64,000 nt of DNA from Tretioscincus oriximinensis (taxonomy: Eukaryota > Chordata > Lepidosauria > Squamata > Gymnophthalmidae): positions 836,355 to 900,354 of the forward strand of contig JAJVDF010000377.1 in the NCBI GenBank assembly GCA_022410635.1. The letters run 5' to 3'. The notes beneath the pieces were generated by a model. That model was not told the DNA's origin and did not search any database. It saw only the letters and a list, made by a program, of their open reading frames with translations. Position 1 is the stretch's first letter, and each line of letters begins with the position of its first letter. The translations under genes and the position numbers were made by a program. This document shows, piece after piece, positions 14,201 through 26,900 of this stretch.

Positions 14201-17200
14201 TTCTTAGACTAGATTATTAGATATGTGTATAAGGGATCTGAATCCAGGAGCTTCTCTGGTAGACTGACCAGATGACCCCTTTTGGGGAGGGTTGAAAACC
14301 TGTTTGGGGGGTGCCTCCCCTGTTTTTTCTGAGGAAAAAAAATTAAAAAACAAAATTAAAAAAGTCTTTTTTTGAAAATATTTTCCTCAGAAAAAACTGG
14401 GAGGCACCCCAAAACTGGGTTTTTCAAAAAAAACCAAAAGGGGTCATCTGGTCACCCTATTCTCTGCCCCTTCCCTTCTTCCAAATCACATATCCCCTCA
14501 GACCACATGCTTCTCCCACAACCAAACCATCCTTACTCTCCCAAAGCTAGCATTAAAAACAAAACAAAATATGGTTTGCTCCCCTCCCACTTTCCCTCCC
14601 CCCTCTTGCAGCTTCCAGCGTCTATCCCTAACACCCTTTACCTTAACTCCCTCCTTGTACCTACCAGAATAGGAGATGATGCTGGCCATGATAGGCTGAC
14701 CAGATGATCCCTTTTGGGGTGTGTGTGTGAAAATCCGGTTTTTGGGGTGCCTCCCATTTTTTGCTGAGGAATTTTTTTTCAAAAAACAATTCCTTAGCAA
14801 AACCTGGGAGGTACCCAAAAACGGGTTTTCAACACACACACCCCGGGGTCATCTGGTCAGCCTACATGAGGTAAATGCCACTGGCTTATCCCATTTGCCT
14901 GGACACAGCAAAAGCAGAAGCAGCAGCCAAGAGGAAGAGAAGTAAACTAGCACATGAGGTGTTACTCCACTTGCCTGAGGCCTACAAAGGTTCTAATCAC
15001 TCCAGAATACATGGTGCAATGTGGAAAGGGTGACAATAAAGGTTGCAGCTCTGTTCAAGGACAAATGAAAAGTGACTTGACTGTCTATAATAGATTACAC
15101 ACACACTGGCTAATCTTTACTGACACATATGTGAAGGAGAAGTGAAGAATGGGATAAAGTTCAGTTTATTGAACATAGTGGGACAGATACAATCTTCAAC
15201 ACCCCAAATATAAATCAAATAAGCAATGAAATAAAGAAGAAAATAATCCCATTCCCCATAAGACTTGCATAGAACAAACTATCCATTGTACTGGCACAGG
15301 ATGTAAAATATTCCAAAATCTTTTTTATTTACATTAATATAAATTTACAGCTTTTATAAGCAGCCTCTAGAGAACAAAAGTTTTCCAAGTGACACACAGT
15401 AAAACATAGATAATAAAAACATCCAAAGATAAAATAAAAAAGAAGCTGGCATTAATAAAACTGCCAGCACAAAACATACAATGCTTTTAAGAAAGAAAGA
15501 AAGAAAGAAAGAAAAAAGAGAGAGAGAGAGAGAGAAAGAGAAAGAAAGAAATGTTATTAATATGTCTAATTTGATCTTCTTCCAGTCCAATTATATCCCA
15601 AAAGTATTTTTCAACACTGCAATTCAAGGAGCATCACTTTTTGAACACACATCCTTCCTTACGGTCCAATGCTGTCAACCATAGATTTCAAAGAAATAGC
15701 TGTGTTAGGCTATGTGCACACAATGTTTTTCTACCTCTTTCGTAGTGCAATCAGGATGTCCTGAGCAAAAGTGCTAAGTATTTTTCAGTAGTCGACCTGC
15801 AATAAATGACTTTTTCCCCGGAATAAACTATTGCTCAGATAGTCAGCCATCGTTCTGGAGAACCCCCGTATTCTCGCGACCGTATGCGTGTGCACAAATT
15901 AGACACGAGATGATAAAACAATCAAGAATGCAGCAGTAGTTTCTATTGGCTGTTGTGGGTAAAAAAAAAAATTCTCAGACTGCATTGCGACGAGATTAAT
16001 GAACGATATTACGGAACAGGAGCATTGGTCATGGAATATACACATTTGGTGTGCACGGACACATGATTGCTTTATTTCGGATTATAGCAGTGTAGCGGTT
16101 TTTAGGTCATGGTGTGCACCTAGCCTTAGTCTGGGACCAGAATATCTAGCAAGGGTTTCTCATAGCACATTAGACTCTAACATCTGAAGAAGTAGATTTG
16201 TCAATGAGTCCTCCTTCCGGCTACTTTTTTCTTTATCGTCTCTACCGTGCCATGAGACTCTCTTACTAGATATTCTAACAACCATACCTTACCACTGCGA
16301 ATCTCATTGCTTTGATTACACAGACCTTCTTCAGCCAGGTGATATCACTGCTTTTTAAACACTGTCCAGGTTTACCAGCTTAATCATGCTCTCTTCTGTA
16401 AGCAAAAACTGTAAACACTGGTTTGGTTTCCACAGGGAGGACAAAGGACATCCCATCTTATTCCCTGACCAGAGCGCTTGGTGTCGAAGCCCGGACTCTC
16501 CCACACANCCACACTACACTATGGGAAGATATTTACGTGCCGGCAGCAAAGGACTCCAATCGAATACCCAATCTAGATCCCAGGCATTAATACCTCATCC
16601 AGATTCTGGTGAGTTAAATAAAACAGAAGGATTTGTTTGTAAAAATAAAACGGTTGCTGTGGTAGTAGAAACTAAAGGAGTCCTAGCAGGACTTCATTTT
16701 GCATCAACCTTGCCAACACTTACTGGTAACACTTCCCTCTTGTATCAGTACAAAATGTTTCTTGTAAGGAAGCTTTCTTTTTGAAATATTAGAGTGAAAT
16801 GCCAAGAATTCATGGGAAGAGCCCTGTCCAGTTGCCTAATCATACCTTTGGATCAAATGTGAAGAAATAGCTTGAAACACCTGCAAAGGGAAAGAGGGGC
16901 AATCGAAAAACTCTTCATAGGAAGAGATTAAAATGAGGCTGCCTCTCCATGAGGGTTTTCCACTGCACTTGCACCATGCTAGTAGGGAAATGGTTAAGAA
17001 TTCACTCCACATGTTGACAAGCTTTCAGGAATCCGCTTGCAACAAAGCTCCATTGCTACACCATACAGAGCTTTGTTCCAAGCAGACTACTCAAAGCCTG
17101 TCACCGTGCGGGGTGAATTCTTAACCATTTCAGGAGCAGTGTGGTGTGAGGGTGATACAACACACACATAAATACCCGTGAAGAGGCAGCCTGAACAAAA

Positions 17201-20200
17201 TTGAGACACAGCTGTTTTTGGTTGCACTGGATGAATACAACATTGAGTTGAATCCTGCATTGAGCAGGGGGTTGGACTCGATGGCCCTGGAGATCCCTTC
17301 CAATGCTATGATTCCATGATTCTATGAACAGAGGAGAGGAAGAATGGTTGCAATTGTCTTTGAAAATACATTGTTGCTGTCTATACTGAGAGTGCATTGG
17401 CACACAATTTTCTTTTTGCTTTCCTTATACTAGGACAGTTGCCACATGATTCAGCAGTGCTTATGCCATTCTAGCATAAAGGAAGTGTGAAGAAAAAGTA
17501 TATTACCCTTTAAGAAAACATTGGGGAACATCATAGTGCTTTTTCCCAGTGTTATACAATATGCAGCATGCCACAATTTTGCCTGGTTTGGTGTGCATGT
17601 GCAGTTGCTGAAAAGCACAACCACACATGTGCAAATGGTAGCAATATTGCACATCTGGGGATTTACTGCTGGTGAAATCCCAAGATGAACTGGACCAAAT
17701 GTCAGTGATCAGGTAAAGTCACTGCACATTCTTCACATTGTCACTGCTGTTTTGTGAACAACAGAATGATGATCACTTAATTATTATTTATACTGGGAGG
17801 AAGAATATGTGTGAATGCATCCTAAGTTTATTCTAGGGTTACCACATAAAAAATGGGATAGGATCTTGCACCTGTAAAGGACATGGAAGAGAGGGATTTT
17901 CACCAGTTGTAAATTCCTGTCCACAGTCAAAGTGCAAAAAGGCTTTTTACCCGGTTCTGCGTTCACCCAGGACTTGTGACACATATTTTTCTTTGTTTTA
18001 AGAAGGCATGCAGATGTTCACTTGTGTTTTTCTTTTTTGAATATGTCTTTTGCAGTAAATCAAAACGTAAAGTCAACAACAGGAGGAAGAAAAACCAAAA
18101 AGCGACCAACTCGATCAGCAGGGGTGAGTAGAAATCTTGTAGTTGAAAAATTGTGACTGGAGCTGTTCGAATGTTTGATTGTTTTATAAACTGATATAAG
18201 CTAGGGTTACCATGCTTGATGTGGCAAAATCGTCCCTGACTCCCCAAACCATAAATCGACCCTGCCTCAAAAATTGACTCCCACCCCTGAACAATGCCTC
18301 TCACTGATAGCTCCCTCCCTACTCCTCCTAGCCGCTCTCTCCACTTTCTTCCCAACTGCTTTAATCTTCTCACATTTTTGGAGACTCATCCCCTGTATTT
18401 CCCTTTTTGTGGAAAAGGGAGGGAGAAAATGAAGTGTTTGGGGGCAACAATTGGGCAGCTGTGTGGTTGGGGACTATAGGAACAAGTGTTTGTGTATATG
18501 TGTGTATGTGATTTATGGAAAGCCTGTGCTGATTTATGGAAAGGGGAGGGGGAAAATGAAGTGTTTGGGGGCAACAATCCATGCATCTGTGTTGTGGGGG
18601 ACCATAGGAGCAAGTATGTGTGTGTGTGTGTGTGTGTGTGCATGTGTTTGATTGTGTGCATGCCCATGTGTGAGTACTTGAGCAGCTTTCATAGAAGATG
18701 TGCTTGGGATGAGCTGCTTGGTACAGCCTCATGGATGTAGGGATTCTCTGCAGTCCTTCTCTACAGGCCTCCTTTCCTCCACATGCACACTTTTATCAGG
18801 ACAACTGATCATTTCCTTTGAGCATAATGCATTTTCCTCACATTAGCTTTTCTCAGTCCAAGTGCAAAAAGGCCTTTAGAAAAGCTCAAGCATTTGGTGC
18901 CTGCTTCTCCAGCCCCTTTTTGGATAAAATACTGACAAATGTGTTGCAATTTTACTTTCCTTTAGGCACCCAAAAGACTAGTCTTATGAACCCTGGGAGG
19001 CCCCAAGCTGAGACCTCCAGTCAGACTCAGCTGATCTTAAAGCAGGCAAACGAAACGAGGAACTTTGTAAGGCAACTTGGTGGTACATTTTAGAAAGAAA
19101 ATGAAGAGCACAAGGCTCTGAAGTCGGCAGAAGAGGTACCATCTAGCTCAAGTGCTCATATATAAATAAAGGAGATTGGTTATCCACACAGGGGAACTGC
19201 AAGTCCCATGAACTTACAACCCAGTGTCTGTGAGTTATTCCTTACCTCACCTTCTGTGCTAGACTTGCACACAGATACCCCATGGCGGAGAGAAGGAGAA
19301 ACAGTTTGCTTGCAACCCTGGTGGATGGTGTCCTTGGAGACCGGTGGGGGGGAAAGTAAACCAGTTGAAAGGAAGCAGTATTAGAACTCAAAATAATAGA
19401 AATCATGTTAGTGGAGATATTAAGAAATAGGCTTTATGTACTTATCATGTTGGATGTAACCTTGACTTGCTTAATCTGGTATAGCGTTAGTTGTGTATAA
19501 TTGTTGTGAAAGGCACAGGGGTGCAGAGGTTAGGAGCAACAGTCTTTCAATAGAGAACCAGGGTTTGAAGCATCATGTATCTGCCATGAAGAGGAGAGAG
19601 CTCCCTCTATTGGCCTTAGCTTCAACCAACCTAGCATTTGCTAGTACGTTAGTAGGTAAAATCACAATGTGGTGGGGAAGATAGAATGTAAACTCTTAGG
19701 TAAAAAAATTGCTTGTAAGCTGCTGAGTCCCTGGGTGAAAAGGGAAGGGTATAAAACCCCAATTTTTCTTCTTCCTCTTCTTCTTAAGCAGGCTATGCAA
19801 CATTAGAACCATTGTCTGCTATGATGTAGATTTGACACGTGCCTCTTCCAGCTACACCCAGGCTCGCTCAGATCTGGTTTAAGTGTGGATGCACCACATC
19901 TTAATCTGGAACACATAGCACTGGTATAGATATAGTGCTGATTAATGTAATCTACCACTATTCCAGATTAGAGGACTCTTTGCAGGGATCTGATCCAGAT
20001 TACCACTTGTCTCGTGCAGATAATTCCTGTGGGTTTTTTGGGATGGGGATGGGTCTTTTGCATACAAAAAACCAAGAATACAAAGGTTGCCAGATATGGA
20101 AACCCTGCAACCTTCTTTCAGCTGCACTTATAGTGCCTCTAGGGCTGTAGTGAGGAATTGCGACATCTCCGGTGACCTCAAATTCTACACCCCATTGACA

Positions 20201-20908
20201 CATGCAGTGCTCCTCCCACATCAGCACAAACAGCCAATGATCCTTCCCAGACCCTGCACAATTTTAAAGACTGTATTTGGTCTTTGAGAAAAAGGACCCT
20301 CCTTCACAGAAAAATATCCTTCTTCTGATTGTGTGAGAGCTGATGTGGCACACAGGGAAGGGAGGCTTTTTTCTTGCTTCTGGCAATTTCATGGCCAAAA
20401 TGAAGGCTTTAAAATGGCATTTGGAGAATCAGGTGGACAGGAGGACCAAGCTTCCCCCCAGGGCCAAGGCCCTATTCACCTTCCCTTAATTACCCCACAG
20501 ACTTTCTCAGTCAGAAGTATTTTTAGTACTGCATAGGGATACAGTCTGAGATCATCTTTGTGATTTATGGCAAGAATTTGAATGCACTTTGCAGAATACA
20601 TCATGGAAAAACTTATTTGATCTTAAGGTGCATTAAATGCCTTCCATTGGGAGTTTCCACAAATCAAATTGATTTGTTTTTTTACTCACCATTAGATGGA
20701 GGAAAGAAAACTTTATCTTTTTACCTTCTCACCAATAGTACTTCGCTGTTCCCTATTATTTGTAGAACCGGTGTGTTGTTCTGGAAAATTCAAGGCAGAA
20801 ATCCAAGCTAATTTGATTAACAGGCTTAATTTTTTATAAGAACACAAGAGGGCAAGATTTAGGCTGCATTCTGCCCATAGGCTGTAATTTACTTACTTGC
20901 TAAATTGC

Positions 20909-20947
<39 letters not shown>

Positions 20948-23900
20948 TTTTACTCCCCCTCTTCCCTCAGCTACTTTGGGTTTTATAATAATAAAAGCAA
21001 TAAAAATATTAATATCTTCTTAGTACTACTGNTATCTATATTTTGCCTAAATATAGCTCTGCTATAAATATAGCTGATTCAACCACAGCCCATCTAAGCA
21101 CATAAGAACATATACATGCTGCAGTCCATCCAGCCTGGCATTCTGTCTCACACCCCGGCCCACCAATTGCACCTGAGCATTCTGAAGTAGAACTTGAAAG
21201 AAAAAACCTTTACTGATTTCCTGCAGAAGGCAATTAGAGTAAACTGTCCATCCTCCAATCGGGAAGCAGTATTTAAGCAATTAGTAGCTATTGATACTCT
21301 TACCCTCTGCCTAATCTGGCATTCTGTCTTAAATAGTGGCCCACCAATTGCTTCTAAACATCTCAGGCAGAAGATCAAGGCAAAACCTTCACCTGCAATT
21401 GGTATTTGAGGGCCTATCCCTCCAACTAGAGGTGTTATCTAGGCATCCATCTAATGGCCACTGATACATTGGCCTTCATGCATTTGTCTCATTCTTTCTT
21501 AAAGCTATCCAGGTTGGATACTATCACCATCTCTTCTGGTAATAAATTCCATAGACAAATGACCCCCCAGGTGAAAAAATACTCCTTCTTGTCCATCCTG
21601 TCTGATTCATAGAAGTCCCCTCTATGTCTTAAGTTAGAACAGAGGTTAAAAGTTTCAGTTCTTCAACAGAGATATTGGAGTTCACGGCCTCATGTGACAA
21701 CCATGGAGAGGGCTGAGCATCCTCTACTGGCTTACCTTCAGCCAACCCAACCGTTCGAAAGAAAAAAAATCAAAAAGACAAATGTGTACCCCCGCAACAT
21801 TGGTGGGGAAAGTGGAACAGATGTAAGCCTTTGGGTGAAAAACAATTTTGTGAGCTGCTCTGAGTCCCTTTGGGTAAGAAGGAAGGGTATAGGCTGACCA
21901 GATGACCCCTTTGGGGGGGTTGAAAACCCAGTTTTGGGGTGCCGCCTGGTTTTTGCTGAAAAATAAATCTTTGGAAAAAAAATCTTTTTTTGGAAAAAAA
22001 TTCCTCAGCAAAGCATTAGAGGCACCCCAAAATCAGGTTTTCGACCTCTCCGAAAGGGGTCGTCTGGTCAGCCTAGTATAGAAAACAAATTCTTCTTTTA
22101 AAACATACAGTTCCCACACAAAATCTAAGATGTAGCTTTGGACCTTTAATGCCAATAGAAGTGTGGACGTTTCACCAGGTGCCGCTTGCAATGTCTGCTG
22201 CATTTTGTGGGGAATTGCTTTTTTCACGCCCATTAAAGATCCAAAGCTCTATCCCGGATTTTATGTGGGAACTCTACTTAAATTCAAGGCTAAACAGACC
22301 CAGTTGTTGCAGTCTGATTTTGTAAGGCATTTTGTTTCATCCCTTTCTTAACACGTCTTTTGCATCTTTCCCGGTCCTACAATATTCTTTCTAAAACATG
22401 AAGAGTAGCAGACGTTACAAGCAACAGAGTAGGAACATAATTAGATTGTAGTCCAGCATGTTGACATTTATCATAATTCAACTTTCTCAGAGCAGAAGTG
22501 CTGCTCTTTTAATATCTTCATTGTNTTGTGACCTTTCTGGACCAAGAGAAAGGCTGCTGTTTTGAATGAATTGCTTAATTCAGCTTACTGAAGTGGCTGT
22601 ATGGGAGAATTGATTCCCAATAAACTATTAAGTTTAGTCCTCTCAAATGCTTCGAATGAGAAATGTCCTTTATTCTTGAATATGCAGAAGAACTCCATTA
22701 TTCTTACTGGGATGTTCTTGCAGTGTGCACAGAAGCCACGGCTAACCTTTTCTTTGGCACAAGAATCATGTGTTAACATCCGGCATACCAAAAGTGTATG
22801 TGGCCAGAAGTGTCAGCAGCTGACCCACTCTGCCATATACATTTCAGTCTAGTGTGGTGGTTAGAGTGTCAGGACCATATCTGGAAATCTCTTGGTTCGA
22901 TTCTGTATTCCTCCACAAAAGCCAACTAGGTGACCTTGGGCAAGTCACAATTCATTGAAGCTCTCTCAGGCCTNTGTAGTTAACAAGATGTCTGTTGTGA
23001 AGAGAAGAACAGAAGTATGAAAACTGTGTTCTACCCATTATGTGTTCTACATGTCCCATTATAATTGGGTGGAAATAAGTCACATGACGTGTAGAAAACT
23101 GAAAGATTTGAATAAAGCTTCCATACACTGGTGCAGTCTAAGCATAAAGGAGGCTCTTATGTTTTGTTCAGTGTTAATATACTCCCTTCTCAGTATGAAA
23201 ATAATAAAGCAAAATATGCTTTCCCCAAAAAAATAAAACCTCTGGATATGTAAAAATGATCAAAACATATGAAATACATATAGAACTATAGAAGAGAGGA
23301 CTTCTCACCAGGATACTTGATCCTGTTCATAATCTCTTTCTTTTATATGTAAATCAATACCAGCTTAAAACACCAGCATCTGGTTTTTCTAAATCTTTTA
23401 AAGTGGAGACGTTATTTCTAAAATAGATCAGAACCAGATCTCTTCACCACAGATCAGATCTACCAACAGCAGTTAAAAGTTGTGGCTGCTCATCGTTATA
23501 CATTAAACAGACTTCTAAACAAAGTTTTTTGAGAAATATTATTGTTGGCGATCGATTCAGATATTATTTTTGGACTACGCATGAACACTCAGTGACTTGT
23601 CCAAGGACTGGGATGTTCTGAAAAGTAAATGCAAGATATTAATTAAGTGAAAGAACAGGCAATGTGGGGGGAAAATTGGGTGAAATCGTAGCTGAAAGCA
23701 CTTTGGGGAATAAGTTAATTATGTGTTGAGGAGATATATATACATACATACATACTTGGCAGAGTAAAATACACTGACTCAAGATGAAGGTTAAATATTA
23801 TAAAACTTTTTTTTNAAAAAAGATACCATTTTGAACAAGTAATACTATAGTTAATGGTGTAGGAAAAGTAACGTTCCAGGACATTAACAAACTGAAAACT

Positions 23901-26900
23901 TANAGACAAAGCTAAGGGGGAGCGAATGGGACTTTTGCTCTGGGTCCAAGATTGGTCAGGGTGCGAACGGGGCCCATCCTTCCTTTTTTCCCAAACGAGA
24001 CTTTAAGAGCCTTAATTTTGTCTCTGTCCAGAAAGGGTTTTAGAGATTATCTGAATTATCCATTTCCCAAGAAAACCAAATGTCAAATCATTATACAGGA
24101 TGATTGCAAAAAGGCTATGATGTGAGGATAATTCTGAGGGGAATCTGCAAAAGTAAGAGGACAAGGAATCTGATGTTGACCACAAACTATCCAAGAGTGT
24201 TATAGAGGAGAGACTATGGGATTTCCTCTTGACAACCAGCAAACAAAGTGGCTGCCAGGAGAATGTGTCATACGCTCTGAAAACCTTGCTTGTCAGGAGC
24301 CGACAGAATGCCATAACTTGAAATATACTGTAAAGGTATGAATGAGATGCATAAAAACCAGTAAACCGATAAACCAGATTAACAGGAAATTCTGGAATTA
24401 TTTATTTATTTATTTGTACTTATATCCCGCCCTATACCCAAAGGTCTCAGGGCGGCCAACCATAGGGTTGTGCACATAGCTTTTTGTTGCTGTCTCCACA
24501 ACAGACACCTTATGGTCACTCAGCTGGCTTTCATGGAGGAGTGGGGAATCGAACTGGGAGACTCCCAGATGTGAGTCCAACTCTCTAACCACTACACCAA
24601 GCTGGAATAAACAGTTGTTATGTAAATAATCCAAGAGGAAGAGAAAACTCTTCTTTTCTGCTCATCATGGCAGCTCTGACACAATGAGCTAGATGGGGAG
24701 GGGTTTCTCCTGCTTCTGGCACTTTTAAAATCACAATTAAGCCTCTGATTTGTGCTGTGGAAGATAAATAGGACTCGGGAGGTTTCATCCGGTGGTGGTG
24801 GCAGCACTGGATAAGTGATTAGCAGTGTGGAATTTGGGCCTTGGGTGTTACAACCCTTTGCGACACCTCTGAAAAATGTATTCACACAGCCAGTTTTTAG
24901 CTCTTTTACTCTGGGGGTTTGGTTGGAATCAACATACGTGCCTGCGACAACTGCAATGTAGCCCCAGAATAAAGGACCAATGTAGCGCATTACCTCTAAT
25001 GCGGAAAAAATAACTCCCCACTCTTACAAAAGGCATCTGTATGGATGTTTCTGNTGTTATCCTATCATGGGAAAAGTCAGCATGCATGCAGTGAGTCCAA
25101 AACCAGCAGGTTCACATGCATGCCTAGTAGTAATTGCACACTTCTAGGTATTTTGGATTTGCAGAATAACCAGTTGTGCATGAGAAAAGTTGGAGTAAGA
25201 GCAGCAAACAATATTCTGGATTATTCTATTATTTTGGACTGCTGTCTGGATGCAACTCATGATTACGAATCTCATATTTGCAAATAAGCTCTTTTTAATC
25301 TGTCTGCTTTTCCATTTAATGCTTTGTTTTCCATTGTCTCACCTATGTATCTTCTCCACGCAATGTTGAAATCAACTGTAACCTTCCAGATAATCGTAAA
25401 CTACAACTCCCATTCTTCTGCTCTGATACAGAAAGACCCACAGTTGAGCACCCATGGTTTCCAGAGGAAGAAGAGCATTGATCATGCTCAGGATGAATCT
25501 TTCAGGCACATGGGCCAACTGTGCACTTTGATTGGGAGAAAGTCCATGCATTTAGCAAGAACAGACCATTCACATTGCTAATTGCTTCAATCTTTCCCAA
25601 TCACTCAGAAACATCCCTAAATTTACCTTGCATGAAGTAGTTTTAAGCAGTTCATGCGGAAAAAATGGGGAAAATAGTCCTGCAGGAAGTGTGAAGACGG
25701 TANTTTGTGCGTGTATCATGTTTTCAATCAATAACAGTGAGGAAGGAGGTAGTTAGGCATATAGAACTCACAACAACTAGCAAATATAGCTTTCAAATTT
25801 TCTACTTAAGAGCAAAAAATGCTTCTGCCTCAGAGAATGCAAACAGCAGGAAACATTCTCCTCAGCCAATAAAGTGAAAGGGTTCCTACTCTGAAGGTAA
25901 GTACAAAAAACCCCATAAATGTTTGGAGTAAACCATTTGAAAGTGCCAATTATTTTTAAGGAGTCAACTGTTTTGAAACATCTGAACTACACATACATTA
26001 TTTTGATGTACAATTTTCACAATGATAACCAAAACACTAAATCTTCCTGTGTTCCTTTATCTTGTCTGCCTTGTGCAAGTGCAGTAGGCAAAAACATCAT
26101 CTCATAAGTTACATAAGCTGTCTGACACCCTGCCTTGCCATGCCTGTGCATTAAGCATGCTTCACATCTTGCGTAAACTAAATTATTTAGTTTTATCTTA
26201 TTTTTTGCAAAAGGTCACTTCACGTTCTGAATGCCCATGTAGGAAGACAGAAGGAAATGAACCAACTTCCCTAAATAAGCAGAGCGTGCATTCAGACCCA
26301 CAATTTTGGGAAAAAAATACTTTGTGGGCCATGAAAAATACTGTGGACACCTGATTTATTTACTCTGTGGTGAGTCATTTAAGATGCACCTACAGAAGCA
26401 GCACAGCAGGGGATTTGAACTACATTATTCAAGGTTAATTTGGTATTACTGCCTCTGGAGCTAGGCAAGCCGAGCAGCTATATTTTTCATTGGTTATGTA
26501 CAAATTACTTCTTTGCAGAAAGAAGGAAAGGAAACTGGAAGCAAACTAATTTGCTAGTCAAATGAGTTATGATCTTCACAGAAGCCACCGTTAAGTGTGA
26601 GGTTCGTTTGACCAATGATGTCATGTCACCCTCCTCATCCACTGATGACACCCTTAATTCTGTCTACGGACAGCCTATTAGGGCCCCCTGAGGCACAGAC
26701 AGGGCCTTCTTCAAAGACCATCACTGAAAAAGGAAAGGAACTGGTTAATGGTCACAGAAAGGAGAAGCAAGCACAGAAAAGTTTAATTAAGACAGCCAGA
26801 CTCCAAGTGCTCTAGTGAAAAACTTATATAGTTAGAAGCCCAACAGTGAGTTGGAGCTATTAACTGATNCATATTTGTCTATATTTATTTCTGCTCCATC

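Noticed and set aside
18370..18732. Long histidine/threonine-rich frames on the - strand
   Set aside because: Produced by the TG microsatellite and the tandem duplication.
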